Source: Caprella mutica
Taxonomy: Eukaryota; Arthropoda; Malacostraca; Amphipoda; Caprellidae
Direction of reading: 5' to 3'
DNA length: 64,000 nt
NCBI GenBank assembly: GCA_947561585.1
Contig: CANNZV010001455.1
Coordinates: forward strand, 157,522 to 221,521
This document shows positions 49,201 to 54,912 of this stretch, piece after piece. Every line of letters starts with the position of its first letter. Position 1 is the stretch's first letter. Position numbers and translations under genes: made by a program. The notes below the pieces were generated by a model. The model saw only the letters and a program-made list of their open reading frames with translations, made no database searches and was not told the DNA's origin.

Positions 49201-51141
49201 TAACACTGGGTAACACTGGGTAACACTGAGTAACACTGGGTAATACTTGGTAATACTGGGTAACACTGGGTAACACTGGGTAACACTGAGTAACACTGGG
49301 TAATAATGGGTAACATTGGATAACGCTGGGTAAGACTGGGTAACACTGGGTAACACTGGGAAACACTGGGTAATACTGGGTAACACTGGGTAATACTGGG
49401 TAACACTGAGTAACACTGGGAAACACTGGGTAACACTGAGTAACACTGGGTAATAATGGGTAACATTAGGTAACACTGGGTAACACTGGGTAACACTGGG
49501 TAACACTGGGTAACACTGGGTAACACTGGGTAACACTGGGTAACACTGAGTAACACTGGGTAATACTTGGTAATACTGGGTAACACTGGGTAACACTGGG
49601 TAACACTGAGTAACACTGGGTAATAATGGGTAACATTGGATAACGCTGGGTAAGACTGGGTAACACTGGGTAACACTGGGAAACACTGGGTAATACTGGG
49701 TAACACTGGGTAATACTGGGTAACACTGAGTAACACTGGGAAACACTGGGTAATACTGGGTAACACTGGGTAACACTGAGTAATAATGGGTAACACTGAA
49801 TAACACTGGGTAACACTGAGTAACACTGGGTAACACTGGGTAATACTGGGTAACACTGGGTAACACTGGGTAATACTGGGTAACACTGGGCTACACTGGG
49901 TAACACTGGGTTACACTGGGTAACAATGAGTTACACTGGGTAACACTGGGTAACACTGGGTAACACTGGGTAACACTGGGTAACACTGGGTACAACTCAG
50001 TGTAATGGTAACACTGGGTACAACTCAGTGTAATGGTAACACTGGGTACAACTCAGTGTAATGGTAACACTGGGTACAACTCAGTGTAATGGTAACACTG
50101 GGTAACACTGGGTACAACTCAGTGTAATGGTAACACTGGGTAACACTGGGTACAACTCAGTGTAATGGTAACACTGGGTAACACTGGGTACAACTCAGTG
50201 TAATGGTAACACTGGGTAACACTGGGTAACACTGGGTGACACTGGGTAACACTGAGTAACACTGGGTAATACTGGGTATTACTCTGTTTAATATTATTTA
50301 AACAATTTGCTAATAATTTAGCAAATAATAAAAAGATTATTTTACTCTTATTAACAGCTGTCCATTACTGATTATTTTTTGACTTTTTTCCTTATCAATT
50401 CATGAATATTGAATATAAATCTGCATAGCCAATGTACTGTCATTTATACACATTGACTATTAATGAACTTTACCATGAATAAAGATAGAGAGAATTACAC
50501 ATGTTCAGCTTTTACTCAGGTAAGAGTTATTGGTGGGGCCATAGAAGATTAACAAAAGAGAATTATAGTTGGGCCATAGAAGATTTATTGAGAGATTTAT
50601 GGTGGGTCCATGGAAGATAAAACGGGTTAACTCCCGTCAACTAACTGAATTCTTTATCTTTGAAATATGTTATTTTTCTTGATTGTAACACTTGAATTAG
50701 AACTGGAACATATTTATTATGATTAATAATCACAAAAGGTGTCTAGGTAATTAAAAAGATCGTTCGACGTTCAACCTTGATCGAACCTCTAGTGAACCCA
50801 GTCTGCTTAGCTATTGAATCTCTCGGTCTATTAGTCACCGCGTGTGGTTCTCTCTTTATCGCTTGAATCATTTACAGCTGTATTCAGTAACTAAATTGTT
50901 TAACTTCATTCTCTAACTTTTTAATCCATATCTGGTGGAAATGGTGATCAACTACTTGGTAATTATTTCAATGAAATTCTATTAATTAATATTGAAGGGA
51001 CTTGCCCTCTGTCGTAGCCATATTTCAATTAGAGTTAATATAGTAACTCAACTTTCATTATCCTTTGTCTACAGGATAACCGGAACTTTGAAATATGAAA
51101 CAGCATATTATGTACAAGTTCCTATGAAAATTGTAAAGTAA
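9949..51141 (+). CDS. Predicted secreted 305-residue glycoprotein, seven exons, family unknown
   Basis: Join of 9949-10202, 13504-13681, 15547-15612, 33884-33977, 39242-39395, 46852-46956 and 51075-51141. Every intron starts GT and ends AG, and the phases agree at all six junctions (2,0,0,1,2,2); the 918 coding bases end at TAA with no internal stop. Residues 1-23 are a signal peptide (MVDK then LLVVLLLLPLLTF). Residues 30-166 are beta-rich, and the LTIKLGQPYWLSSVRV stretch loosely recalls discoidin/F5-8C or fucolectin-type galactose-binding sandwiches. Cysteines are at 54, 64, 145, 148, 158 and 235; N-glycosylation sequons at 141, 211, 255 and 281 agree with secretion. Residues 218-252, ending LLATWQTSDLRLYS, look somewhat like an IRS/DOK-type PTB strand order, which would be odd outside the cell. 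Two adjacent genes (exons 1-3 and 4-7) remain possible, as do missed phase-0 cassette exons. The function is unknown. Confidence 0.68.
10414..12629. mobile_element. 2.2-kb hAT-type non-autonomous element in intron 1
   Basis: The perfect 12-bp terminal inverted repeat CAGAGCTGGGCG/CGCCCAGCTCTG is flanked by the 8-bp duplication AATAAATG (10406-10413 and 12630-12637), the hAT hallmark. Both subterminal regions are crowded with TTCCGAACC/GGTTCGGAA motifs in both orientations. A decayed copy of another MITE (about 10625-11168) lies inside. No transposase is visible. Confidence 0.93.
10625..11168. mobile_element. Decayed copy of a TA-flanked MITE nested in the hAT element
   Basis: It is homologous to 61513-62565 without the nested insertion: shared blocks include CTAAACTAATGTGTACCAAA, AAATATTGAATATATAAG and GTGAACCAATYACAGCTCGC. 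The right end (GTCAAATTCATTGGGGTTA) aligns with the intact copy's end. Confidence 0.75.
12825..13195. repeat. Three diverged ~115-bp repeats containing TGACCTTGACCTTTGACC
   Basis: Each unit contains TTTGAGTTAYAAATGACCTTGA, then a line such as CCACCAAATTTC, and an ATGGTT or CAATTTGGTT segment. The shared core has direct TGACCT half-sites of the nuclear-receptor type. It lies in intron 1, 300 bp before exon 2. Confidence 0.75.
13504..13681 (+). CDS. Exon 2: beta-rich core of the first domain
   Basis: The acceptor is CTGCTTTAG|GG and the donor GAT|GTAAGT (phase 0). The frame continues exon 1 without a stop and encodes residues 85-144, with five Trp and a glycosylation sequon at Asn141. Alternating hydrophobic residues (VVMQFKVTVEQL) indicate beta strands. 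Confidence 0.85.
14376..14845. mobile_element. Fold-back element with C/G-rich inverted ends
   Basis: The left part (about 14376-14510: GGTCAAAACCTCCCC, CCGGACAAAAAAACCC, GGTCGATATATATAGCCTAA) reappears in reverse complement at about 14745-14845 (GTCCGAGGGGAATTTGACCG preceded by TTAGGCTATTCATATCGACGG). The left arm has extra CCCCGGG-type insertions. The 92-codon frame at 14301-14579 crosses the left arm and is not a gene. Confidence 0.65.
14965..15065. repeat. 33-bp tandem repeat, three copies
   Basis: CACTTTGAGAGTCCTGCCAG plus CAAATAACTGCAC is repeated three times, the third copy with ACAGCA. It lies in intron 2, 500 bp before exon 3. Confidence 0.9.
15547..15612 (+). CDS. Exon 3: 22 codons, cysteine-rich strands
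   Basis: A 66-bp exon between TTCTGCAG and AGG|GTAGGG (a weak donor). It starts and ends in phase 0, matching the end of exon 2. It encodes CYQCFRLTIKVRVCTTYGT and three more residues, a beta hairpin with three of the protein's six cysteines. Being symmetric, it could be skipped without a frameshift. Confidence 0.7.
16024..17473 (-). mobile_element. piggyBac-like element, decayed
   Basis: GCGGGTTATTTTAACCCGC (16024-16042) and GCGGGTTAAAATGACCCGC (17455-17473) are inverted copies of one palindromic end. TTAA, the piggyBac target, lies at 16034-16037 and 17460-17463. On the minus strand, pieces in different frames read KSFVTIDEHLFSTNTR, then TTFSPSVELAENLLKKITVI and REIPTGIKLPK. They match, in order, the IDE/QLL..R..F.QYMP, DN.FTS..LA..L and GT.R.NK.EIP blocks of piggyBac transposases. 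Several stops and frameshifts separate them, so this is a dead copy in intron 3. Whether TTAA lies inside or outside the true ends is uncertain. Confidence 0.78.
16738..17300 (-). pseudogene. piggyBac transposase remnant
   Basis: This is a C-terminal fragment of the DDD transposase of the surrounding element. The longest continuous piece (16907-17134) holds the LAENLLKK..VIGT block; the DEHLFS block lies upstream around 17221-17244 in another frame. At least two frameshifts and several stops interrupt it. Confidence 0.72.
17692..18050 (-). pseudogene. Tc1-type transposase C-terminal remnant
   Basis: The minus-strand frame at 17692-17901 begins MNPIEHLRSMLDQSLHK, the Tc1 block (SPDxNPIEHLW) that follows the second catalytic Asp. 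Just upstream, in a shifted frame, TLFMEDGAHCHTARATQLWL supplies the preceding DGAxxH block, so one frameshift separates them. The end region (LGKLVSGMPRRVLALKDAKG) is the usual Tc1 tail before GxPTKY. The N-terminal half is absent. Confidence 0.88.
18250..20340. other. Intron 3 sequence without recognised genes
   Basis: AT-rich. Apart from the fragment shared with 2335-2440 (18285-18375), nothing is recognised. The 67-codon frame at 19305-19508 has no family resemblance and no supporting signals. Confidence 0.5.
20340..20870. repeat. Degenerate ~80-bp tandem repeat
   Basis: Diverged units share AAGAACCAAAGTGTTATYGCAC, CACTTTAACTTYCAT and ACTTAAGTACAYGAAGGAC. Their order varies and identity is low, so this is an old array. 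Confidence 0.55.
20870..22440. other. Intron 3, no gene recognised
   Basis: Mostly AT-rich. It includes a CGTCTGTCCGTCTGTCCGTG stretch at 21700-21725 of a kind common in insect repeats, and a moderately GC-richer stretch (21340-21480) with a short open plus-strand frame that I could not assign. Confidence 0.4.
22443..22610. repeat. 71-bp tandem duplication, 2.3 copies
   Basis: GGCTAAATTGCATTGATTTA starts at 22445 and 22516 and, as GGGTAAATTGCATTGAT, at 22587. The first two units are nearly identical. Confidence 0.92.
22620..25640. other. Intron 3, no gene recognised
   Basis: Minus-strand pieces around 24340-24860 look vaguely coding in several frames but carry stops and no motif I know. A segment at 24895-24990 is the reverse complement of part of the intron 1 hAT element (about 11930-12050), so another copy or fragment of that repeat lies here. 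Confidence 0.4.
25645..26834 (+). mobile_element. Mariner-like element with ~160-bp inverted ends, decayed
   Basis: The ends CAGGGTGGCGCAAAAAAAA and their reverse complement extend inward for about 160 bp at high similarity (both contain GCATCTATCTTGATAAT and CAAAAATTAAACATCC). TA flanks lie at 25643-25644 and 26835-26836. From 26052 the plus strand reads MQLSKEQRVFVVTIFSKTGSFT, the start of a mariner-type transposase common in Hemiptera. Further on, around 26320-26480, come RRCGFDIILDTFLRIFKHDLRFHP and HRLNFAKLFLQ blocks, then VIGDED, with the expected first acidic residue. Stops and frameshifts disable it, and the third catalytic block is missing. Confidence 0.9.
26840..27600. repeat. AT-rich intron with a short 16-bp array
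   Basis: TAGTGAAATAAAAGTG is repeated about five to six times at 27025-27115, decaying to CACTGAAATAAAAGAG. The rest shows nothing. Confidence 0.8.
27607..27776. mobile_element. 170-bp TA-flanked MITE
   Basis: GGGTTGTGACAATATGCTT on the left and the reverse complement AGGTTGTGACAATATGCTC on the right, with TA at both borders. The centre shares GATACCATTTCAT-type sequence with a half copy at about 39080-39145 that ends GCATATTGTCACAACCC|TA. Confidence 0.83.
27780..29135. other. Intron 3, no gene recognised
   Basis: Two 61-codon frames (28184-28369 minus, 28602-28787 plus) lack motifs. A fragment at 28445-28492 (GAGAAGATTAACATGGGCCT and CTACGGCCCCAAC) belongs to the short palindromic TGGTGGGGCCATAGAAGATT family seen elsewhere in the window. 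Confidence 0.4.
29138..29900. repeat. 69-bp minisatellite with two alternating unit types, 11 copies
   Basis: The unit starts TTGACATRKGTTATATATTT and ends TTGGTTAGCGTATAG. Type A carries CCATGTGTTGCC and type B CCACATGTTGCC; they alternate A-B-A-B, giving a 138-bp higher-order period, with one diverged unit near 29800-29830. CCACATGTTG and CCATGTG are E-box-like (CANNTG). Confidence 0.96.
30520..31432. repeat. 0.9-kb polypurine tract, ~15-bp units of AAGAGGGGAAAGAAG
   Basis: The plus strand is almost purely A and G for about 900 bp, in units of AAGAGGGGAAAGAAG with interruptions GAAGCAAGAG and GAAGTAAGAG. The reverse frames of up to 388 codons (for example 30417-31583) are Phe/Leu/Ser/Pro repeats produced by the CTT/CCC complement and are not genes. 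Such mirror-like homopurine runs can form intramolecular triplexes. Confidence 0.95.
31896..33093. repeat. 19-bp minisatellite, 63 copies, each with TGAGTCA
   Basis: The unit TGAGTCACTACCCTTACAA recurs every 19 bp from 31896 to the last TGAGTCA at 33074, giving 63 copies without an indel. The only frequent variant is CTACTCTT, clustered at 32340-32560 and 32840-33015. TGAGTCA is the AP-1 (Jun/Fos) consensus. Confidence 0.98.
33100..33880. other. End of intron 3, no further feature
   Basis: AT-rich; nothing recognised apart from the exon 4 acceptor region. Confidence 0.45.
33884..33977 (+). CDS. Exon 4
   Basis: The acceptor is GGTTCACAG|GG; a second AG eight bases upstream (TGTGTAG) would put the exon in the wrong phase after exon 3. 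The donor is CTCTCTG|GTGAGA, phase 1. It encodes residues 167-197 and the first base of Glu198, including IGPMKLYILQS. The 18-kb distance from exon 3 leaves room for an unseen phase-0 exon. Confidence 0.62.
34728..35103. repeat. 29-bp minisatellite, 13 copies
   Basis: TACCTGGCTATATCTTAGCA plus GACTGGTTA, with GACTGATTA variants in the first half. It lies in intron 4, 750 bp after exon 4. Confidence 0.96.
35105..36370. other. Intron 4, no gene recognised
   Basis: A pyrimidine-rich stretch with a C run (35560-35635) and otherwise mixed AT-rich sequence. No coding exon fits the required phase. Confidence 0.4.
36380..36575. repeat. 30-bp minisatellite, 6.5 copies
   Basis: GAGTGACTGTAGAGGAAAAT plus GAAGAGACGT, with a GGCAAAT variant in the third and fourth units. 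Open reverse frames result from the period being divisible by three. Confidence 0.95.
37268..37600. repeat. 69-bp tandem repeat, almost five copies
   Basis: GGCAGACATTAACTGCWAAG starts each unit and CCGTCCCCACTGGGTAATAT ends it. Units differ by GGATGGGCAGAAAAA versus GGAGGGGCACAAAGA. It has the same period as the 29.1-kb array but no sequence similarity to it. Confidence 0.95.
37690..37785 (+). CDS. Possible alternative terminal exon
   Basis: After a possible acceptor TGTGCTCCAG (AG at 37700-37701), a frame of 28 codons runs to TAG. It reads DYKGDHYSGLSLKNLNSVHY then QWDAFIN and looks protein-like. Its phase (two bases completing a codon) would accept exon 4. It may equally be part of a dispersed repeat (CGCCATCTAGTGAGA lies upstream). 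The evidence is open frame and composition only. Confidence 0.25.
38074..38620. mobile_element. 547-bp hAT-type MITE with 8-bp target duplication
   Basis: The ends are CAGGGTAGAGGAACATAA and, in reverse complement, CAGGACATAGTAACATAGGG. The duplication AGTAAAGC is flush at 38066-38073 and 38621-38628. It is homologous over its full length to 61556-62089 (shared GACGACACAAAAATATGACG, TTTATAAGGGTTTCGTG, CAGTCACCCGGTGGTCA). It has no coding capacity and lies in intron 4. Confidence 0.95.
39080..39145. mobile_element. Half copy of the 170-bp MITE
   Basis: The right half only: GATACCATTTCATTTTGCTT through GCATATTGTCACAACCC, ending at TA (39146-39147). It lies 100 bp before exon 5. Confidence 0.65.
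39242..39395 (+). CDS. Exon 5
   Basis: A strong pyrimidine-rich acceptor (TTTCTTTTACCAATACAG) and the donor CTTAG|GTGAGAT define a 154-bp exon, open for all 51 codons it spans. It enters in phase 1 as left by exon 4 and leaves in phase 2 as needed by exon 6. It encodes residues 198-248, with a sequon at Asn211 and Cys235. The donor is the first unit of an 11-bp tandem array. Confidence 0.78.
39396..39450 (+). repeat. 11-bp array made of the intron 5 splice donor
   Basis: GTGAGATGTTG occurs at 39396 (the predicted donor), 39407 (as ATGAGATGTTG), 39418, 39429 and 39440 (ending GTAG). Four units therefore carry G|GTGAGAT, a good 5' splice site. Use of a downstream site would add AGG TGA, an immediate stop. 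Confidence 0.85.
40449..42135. repeat. 33-bp minisatellite, ~51 copies, open in one frame for 577 codons
   Basis: The unit is ATGTCACCATTTGTGTCACT plus TGGTAACTATATC. In the plus frame (40443-42176) it reads as the 11-residue repeat MSPFVSLGNYI. Variation is confined to ATGTCA/ATGGCA/ATGACA, CTTGGT/CTAGGT and GGTAAC/GGTCAA. A 13-unit (429-bp) block at 40999-41190 is repeated exactly at 41428-41619, and a related block follows, so recent segmental expansion is evident. It lies in intron 5, on the gene's strand, without promoter or splice signals; it is best read as non-coding. Confidence 0.93.
42393..42660. mobile_element. Partial MITE copy: empty site for the nested insertion at 61.5 kb
   Basis: It starts TTTTAATGAGTTTGACTATC and continues GGAAGGTTTGACTATGTG, exactly the sequence that is split at 61548-62097 in the longer copy. 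Similarity continues through CTAAACTAATGTGTAACAAA to about CCAATCACAC and then stops. Confidence 0.82.
42665..43960. other. Intron 5, no gene recognised
   Basis: AT-rich with no repeats longer than simple runs and no exon of suitable phase. Confidence 0.4.
43966..44182. repeat. 32-bp minisatellite, seven copies
   Basis: GAGTTACAGTGAGTGTACTG plus GAACACGTTAAA; the first unit has GCAAGTG and one unit has an extra A. Confidence 0.94.
44445..44716. repeat. 22-bp repeat with a ~118-bp higher-order unit
   Basis: ACATAGTCAAACTGACCTGA units alternate with a block containing GACCCAAGCTTTTATYARAT and GTACAGCRCTTTTACAGAA; the composite unit occurs twice. Confidence 0.9.
45124..45326. repeat. 21-bp minisatellite, nine copies
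   Basis: AAATTGAGGAAAATCCCACT plus T, with ATTTAGG and CCCATTT variants. Open frames on both strands come from the period of 21. Confidence 0.95.
45598..45612. repeat. Run of 15 G
   Basis: An uninterrupted G15 followed by AGGAG; its length is likely unstable in replication and sequencing. Confidence 0.95.
46125..46400. mobile_element. 276-bp fold-back MITE, near-perfect palindrome
   Basis: AGGGCCGTACACACGTAGGG at the left end is the exact reverse complement of the right end, and pairing continues through TTTTTTAAGTCTTTCCACCA and AAGCTCCTCCTACTTTTTC to a centre at about GATACATGCAGGTATC. Essentially the whole element forms one hairpin. No clear target duplication. It lies 450 bp before exon 6. 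Confidence 0.92.
46852..46956 (+). CDS. Exon 6
   Basis: The acceptor TTCTCCCCTTCAG is excellent and the donor is AA|GTATGC. The 105-bp exon enters and leaves in phase 2. It encodes residues 250-283 plus parts of Arg249 and Lys284, with two N-glycosylation sequons (Asn255-His-Thr and Asn281-Leu-Thr). Confidence 0.78.
47736..47795. mobile_element. 60-bp palindromic element of the TGGTGGGG family
   Basis: ATGGTGGGGATATGGAGGAT facing ATCTTCCATGGCCCTGCTAT. Relatives are at 36878-36932, 50530-50625, 56617-56815, 63862-63885 and, weakly, 28445-28492. Confidence 0.6.
47957..48010. mobile_element. Left-end fragment of the 5.2-kb transposon
   Basis: CATAGTAAATGAATAGAGAA then CAAGTACAATATTGGAACAT matches 5162-5212. 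Only the end is present; the minus-strand 96-codon frame at 47887-48177 that crosses it is not supported as a gene. Confidence 0.7.
48737..50275. repeat. 10-bp minisatellite (TAACACTGGG), ~1.5 kb, with higher-order structure
   Basis: Units TAACACTGGG, TAATACTGGG, TAATAATGGG, TAACATTGGG and TAACACTGAG are arranged in recurring blocks; the series at 49250-49435 recurs at about 49570-49755. From 49981 the unit changes to one with GGTACAACTCAGTGTAATGG, repeated about eight times. All reverse frames stay open as a ten-residue repeat because three units make 30 bp. It lies in intron 6. Confidence 0.96.
51075..51141 (+). CDS. Exon 7: terminal coding exon
   Basis: The acceptor is TTTGTCTACAG. The 22 codons including TAA encode ITGTLKYETAYYVQVPMKIVK, beta-strand-like, with no membrane anchor or GPI signal. 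The phase matches exon 6. A polyadenylation signal AATAAA follows at 51150-51155, only nine bases after the stop, so the 3' UTR would be short unless a later signal is used. Confidence 0.75.
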
Positions 51142-51149
51142 CGCAATTC

Positions 51150-51155
51150 AATAAA
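51150..51155 (+). terminator. Polyadenylation signal AATAAA after exon 7
   Basis: AATAAA nine bases after the TAA at 51139-51141, within the expected reach for the last exon of the seven-exon gene. Confidence 0.5.
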
Positions 51156-51485
51156 TTAAGAAAGTAAATATAAATCTGTGATCCAAAAGTTATAATCACT
51201 AAGCAAATCAATTTCACTGGAAGATAACGTTAACTGAAGTACATTAAAGTAATTCGAGAATATTTAAAGTGGTGGCCAGTATGGGGAAACAAATTTTTTT
51301 CATTTTTACTCTAAAGGTGTAACTAAGTGCTTTGATTCAAAATTACATTGTCCATTTAGAAATATATATTGAAAACACTCATACAATGTACACACAATAT
51401 AATAAAATAAAATATAACAAAGAGATTGTGTGGAATAAAAAGAAAGAAAAACTACAAAGTAAATCTCCTTCCATCTCGTTAACAG

Positions 51486-51598
51486 GATTTTTAGACCAAA
51501 TTAATGATGGTGCCCACCGAGCAACACTCTTAACATCATTAAATTCAGATGAATTAAATGCTTTGTTAGATAGAAAGGGAATTATTTTTAATCCGTAG
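51486..51598 (+). CDS. Candidate terminal exon of unknown gene
   Basis: After a pyrimidine-rich acceptor (CTTCCATCTCGTTAACAG, AG at 51484-51485) 37 codons run to TAG, reading FLDQINDGAHRATLLTSLNS then DELNALLDRKGIIFNP. This is well-structured, amphipathic-looking sequence in otherwise non-coding DNA. It is also the tail of an 88-codon frame beginning ATG at 51332, whose first half is low-complexity. As an exon it would need a phase-1 donor (exon 4 has one). I do not recognise the family. Confidence 0.4.
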
Positions 51599-51599
51599 A

Positions 51600-53560
51600 A
51601 GAAATACCTCTTCGTTTATTTTCTTTCATTTTCCATCAACTTATACGCTTCATTTTCCTCCTAATAGCTCGATGGAGAAAATTCAAACACACAATTATAA
51701 AAAATGTATATATTTTATAACTTTATATTGGTGAGGAAAATACGATGAGGCAATAGCCCAATAATCGGACTATTTATATCATAAACTATATGTTTACCAA
51801 ATATTACATTTGTGATATTTGAATCAAATTGACTGTTGCTGCATAGATTTGAATATTTAAATCTGTTATTTTGTCTTTAAATCAGAGGGTAAGAGAAATT
51901 TAAAGTGAAACAAATATTTTTCCTTCTATGCTATAATGTTTTAGTTGTAATAGATGATTCAGGGGGAAGTTAGAGGGAAAGTTGTAATTGATTTTTTACT
52001 ATATTGAAAATAGTTAACTGATGCGCGGGTTAATGGCGGGTGTAACTTCAAAATACTGCAGTTTATATTACGCCATATATCATACATCAACAATATACTA
52101 CATTTCAGTTGTTGGTATTAATTTTTTCGAAATGTAGTTCTATCTTTTCTCCAAAGTGACTTTCTTTATTTTTACTTGAATTGGTCGGTTGAAGTTAGAA
52201 AACATTACCCCGTATCCGTCTCACTACTGAAATACATCCGACACAACAAATTGCTGTCTTGTTTTTCTGGTCTGGTGAATTGTTTTGTCCGAAACAAAAC
52301 AACTAAAAACAAAACAACTGAAGATTTCAAAGACGACTTCATGATCGCCAAACTTACGAGATGGAACCAAGATTTGTATTTTCTGCTGGAGAAGAAAGTT
52401 TACTATACTCAGAGTTCAGAATGCTGTTGAGTCTGAGCAAGAAAGTATGTTATACTCACTATACTCACTATATTCACTATACTCACTATACTCACTATAG
52501 TTGTTACTCAACTTACTCACTTTATTCACCATACTCTCATTACTCACCATACGTTCTGTCTAGAGAAGAAAGTTTACTTTACTCATCATTCTCTTCATCT
52601 CTAACTCTTTTACGGGTTTTTTAATGTCCCAATAATTTGAAGGTAAAACAGGAAGACAAAAGCCAGACTGTTAAGATTTTTTACTTCTGTTCAGTTTAAA
52701 TGAAATTAGAACTGAACAAATATTAGCTTCTTAAAAATCCTGCTGGAACTCGACATTTTCTCAGTAATAATCATATTAATTAAATAACAAATTATTTAGT
52801 TTAGAATGTGTAAATGAACTAAATTTTATATCGAAAATCGTTAGGTAAGTAATTACTAATAACTTTAGCCTCTAAATATTGAACATGTTTATATGTGCAA
52901 ACATTTGTTCTCGTCCTCTATAGACCTCCATATTGTTTCTATTTGGCTGAAGCAGTGTTAGTAGGTACTTATACATATTTATTTATATAGACAGGGAGAA
53001 TTGTTTATTTTTCAGTGCAGCATGACAGTTCACCGCCATGGCCAATTTCGCACATTGTCATTTTTACTAAATGGTCTATTAATAATCTGGTGGCTGGCAG
53101 TGAACACAGTAAAGCTGCTGATGTGAAAAAGTGATGACGTCAGCAAAAACTAACATGGTGTTGATAGCAGAGGATGGATTTGACAGCAGCAGAAGCTTTA
53201 TGTACTTAATGGAAAGTTTATTGTTTCAGGTCCACTACCTTTTGTGTTTCAATTTTAATTGGTATTATACTTATTTAAGTAGAAGATTTGAATATTAATA
53301 TCATCATTATCGGTATCTATAAATACATTTTCATCTTATATTTTGTATTCATAACCTAATTAAAAAAACATCCCCCATAGCAACAAATCAAGTAACTACA
53401 ACCCTATTCGTAACATCATTTGAAATAATTTGAATTAACCCTTTATTCTAATAGACAAAATACATTTAAACTTCAGTTCAATTAGCACGACACTTCAGAC
53501 GCTTCCTTTTCCTCTTTTATCTTTATTAAAGTATATGACTTGAGAGTACGAGAGAAAGAA
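51600..53560. other. Intergenic, no firm gene
   Basis: A short TATACTCAC-type repeat lies at 52448-52560. The 84-codon frame at 52176-52430 ends in that repeat and shows no motif. The remainder is AT-rich. Confidence 0.45.
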
Positions 53561-53565
53561 AGGTG

Positions 53566-54050
53566 TAGGATAGAGAGGTGAGTAGAGACTTCTTATATCC
53601 TTAGCTATAGGAAAGGTGTAGGATAGAGAGGTGAGTAGAGACTTCTTATATCCTCAGCTATAGGAAAGGTGTAGGATAGAGAGGTGAGTAGAGACTTCTT
53701 ATATCCTTAGCTATAGGAAAGGTGTAGGATAGAGAGGTGAGTAGAGACTTCTTATATCCTTAGCTATATGAAAGATGTAGGATAGAGAGGTGGGTAGAGA
53801 CTTCTTATATCCTTAGCTATAGGAAAGGTGTAGGATAGAGAGGTGAGTAGAGACTTCTTATATCCTTAGCTATAGGAAAGGTGTAGGATAGAGAGGTGAG
53901 TAGAGACTTCTTATATCCTTAGCTATAGGAAAGGTGTAGGATAGAGAGGTAAGTAGAGACTTCTTATATCCTTAGCTATAGGAAAGGTGTAGGATAGAGA
54001 GGTGAGTAGAGACTTCTTATATCCTTAGCTATAGGAAAGGTGTAGGATAG
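53566..54050. repeat. 53-bp minisatellite, left part (nine copies)
   Basis: GGAAAGGTGTAGGATAGAGA plus GGTGAGTAGAGACTTCTTAT and ATCCTTAGCTATA. The array is cut at GTAGGATAG by the next element and resumes at 54767. Confidence 0.95.
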
Positions 54051-54766
54051 GGTGCACGGACAACTCGTACCTGGACAACTCGTACCCGGACAACTGGTAT
54101 ACAGGACAACTCGTACCCGGACAATTGGTACCCGATTTAATATATATATATACAATATATGTCATGAAATAGAAGACTCTTGAAGTGAGATCATACGAAT
54201 TTTGTAAGGTAGTCTGTATTTTAGTCTCTATAAAAGTTTTAATTTCATCTTTAGCTGTGCTTGGTTACTTAATATTTAACTTTGCTAACTTAAGTATATT
54301 AAAAGAGGTTAATTCAATTAAATTAGCACTGTTGGTTATAATATATTTTTCGCGTATTATGTTTGAAAATATATATCATGAAATGGAATACTCTTGAAGT
54401 GAGATCATACGAATTTTGTAATGTAGTCTATATAGTAGTCTCTATAAAAGTTCCTATTTTATTCTCATTTGAATTTTCAGTTTATGTATGTTTCATTGCA
54501 ATAAATAAAATTGGTTATTTTATTATGCCTTTAATTTTCATTAAAATTATGTACATTTAACTAAATTTTGAAAATCGGACTTGTATTTTATTCAGTTATT
54601 ATAATTAGGTTCATTTAACACGAAATTATGAAAATCGGGTACCAGTTGTCCGGGTACGAGTTGTCCTGTATACCAGTTGTCCTGTATACCAGTTGTCCTG
54701 TATACCAGTTGTCCGGGTACGAGTTGTCCGGGTATGAGTTGTCCAGGTACCAGTTGTCCTAGAGCC
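54051..54766. mobile_element. 716-bp element with 9-bp target duplication inside the 53-bp array
   Basis: The ends GGTGCACGGACAACTCGTAC and (reverse complement) GGCTCTAGGACAACTGGTAC are inverted, and both subterminal zones repeat GGACAACTSGTAYC: five times on the left and eight times on the right. GTAGGATAG is duplicated flush at 54042-54050 and 54767-54775. Nine-base duplications are typical of Mutator-like elements. Inside, a ~210-bp segment (54160-54245 and 54370-54455: GAAGTGAGATCATACGAATT) is tandemly duplicated. No transposase. Confidence 0.92.
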
Positions 54767-54912
54767 GTAGGATAGAGAGGTAAGTAGAGACTTCTTATAT
54801 CCTTAGCTATAGGAAAGGTGTAGGATAGAGAGGTAAGTAGAGACTTCTTATATCATTAGCTATAGGAAAGGTGTAGGATAGAGAGGTAAGTAGAGACTTC
54901 TTATATCCATCT
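54767..54912. repeat. 53-bp minisatellite, right part
   Basis: Nearly three further copies, all of the GGTAAGTAGAG subtype; the last unit ends at ATATCC. Confidence 0.93.

Noticed and set aside
48618..49886. 422-codon minus-strand frame of a VLPSVTQCYP-type repeat
   Set aside because: All three reverse frames are open over the same 10-bp array and give the same repeat, as expected from three units making 30 bp.
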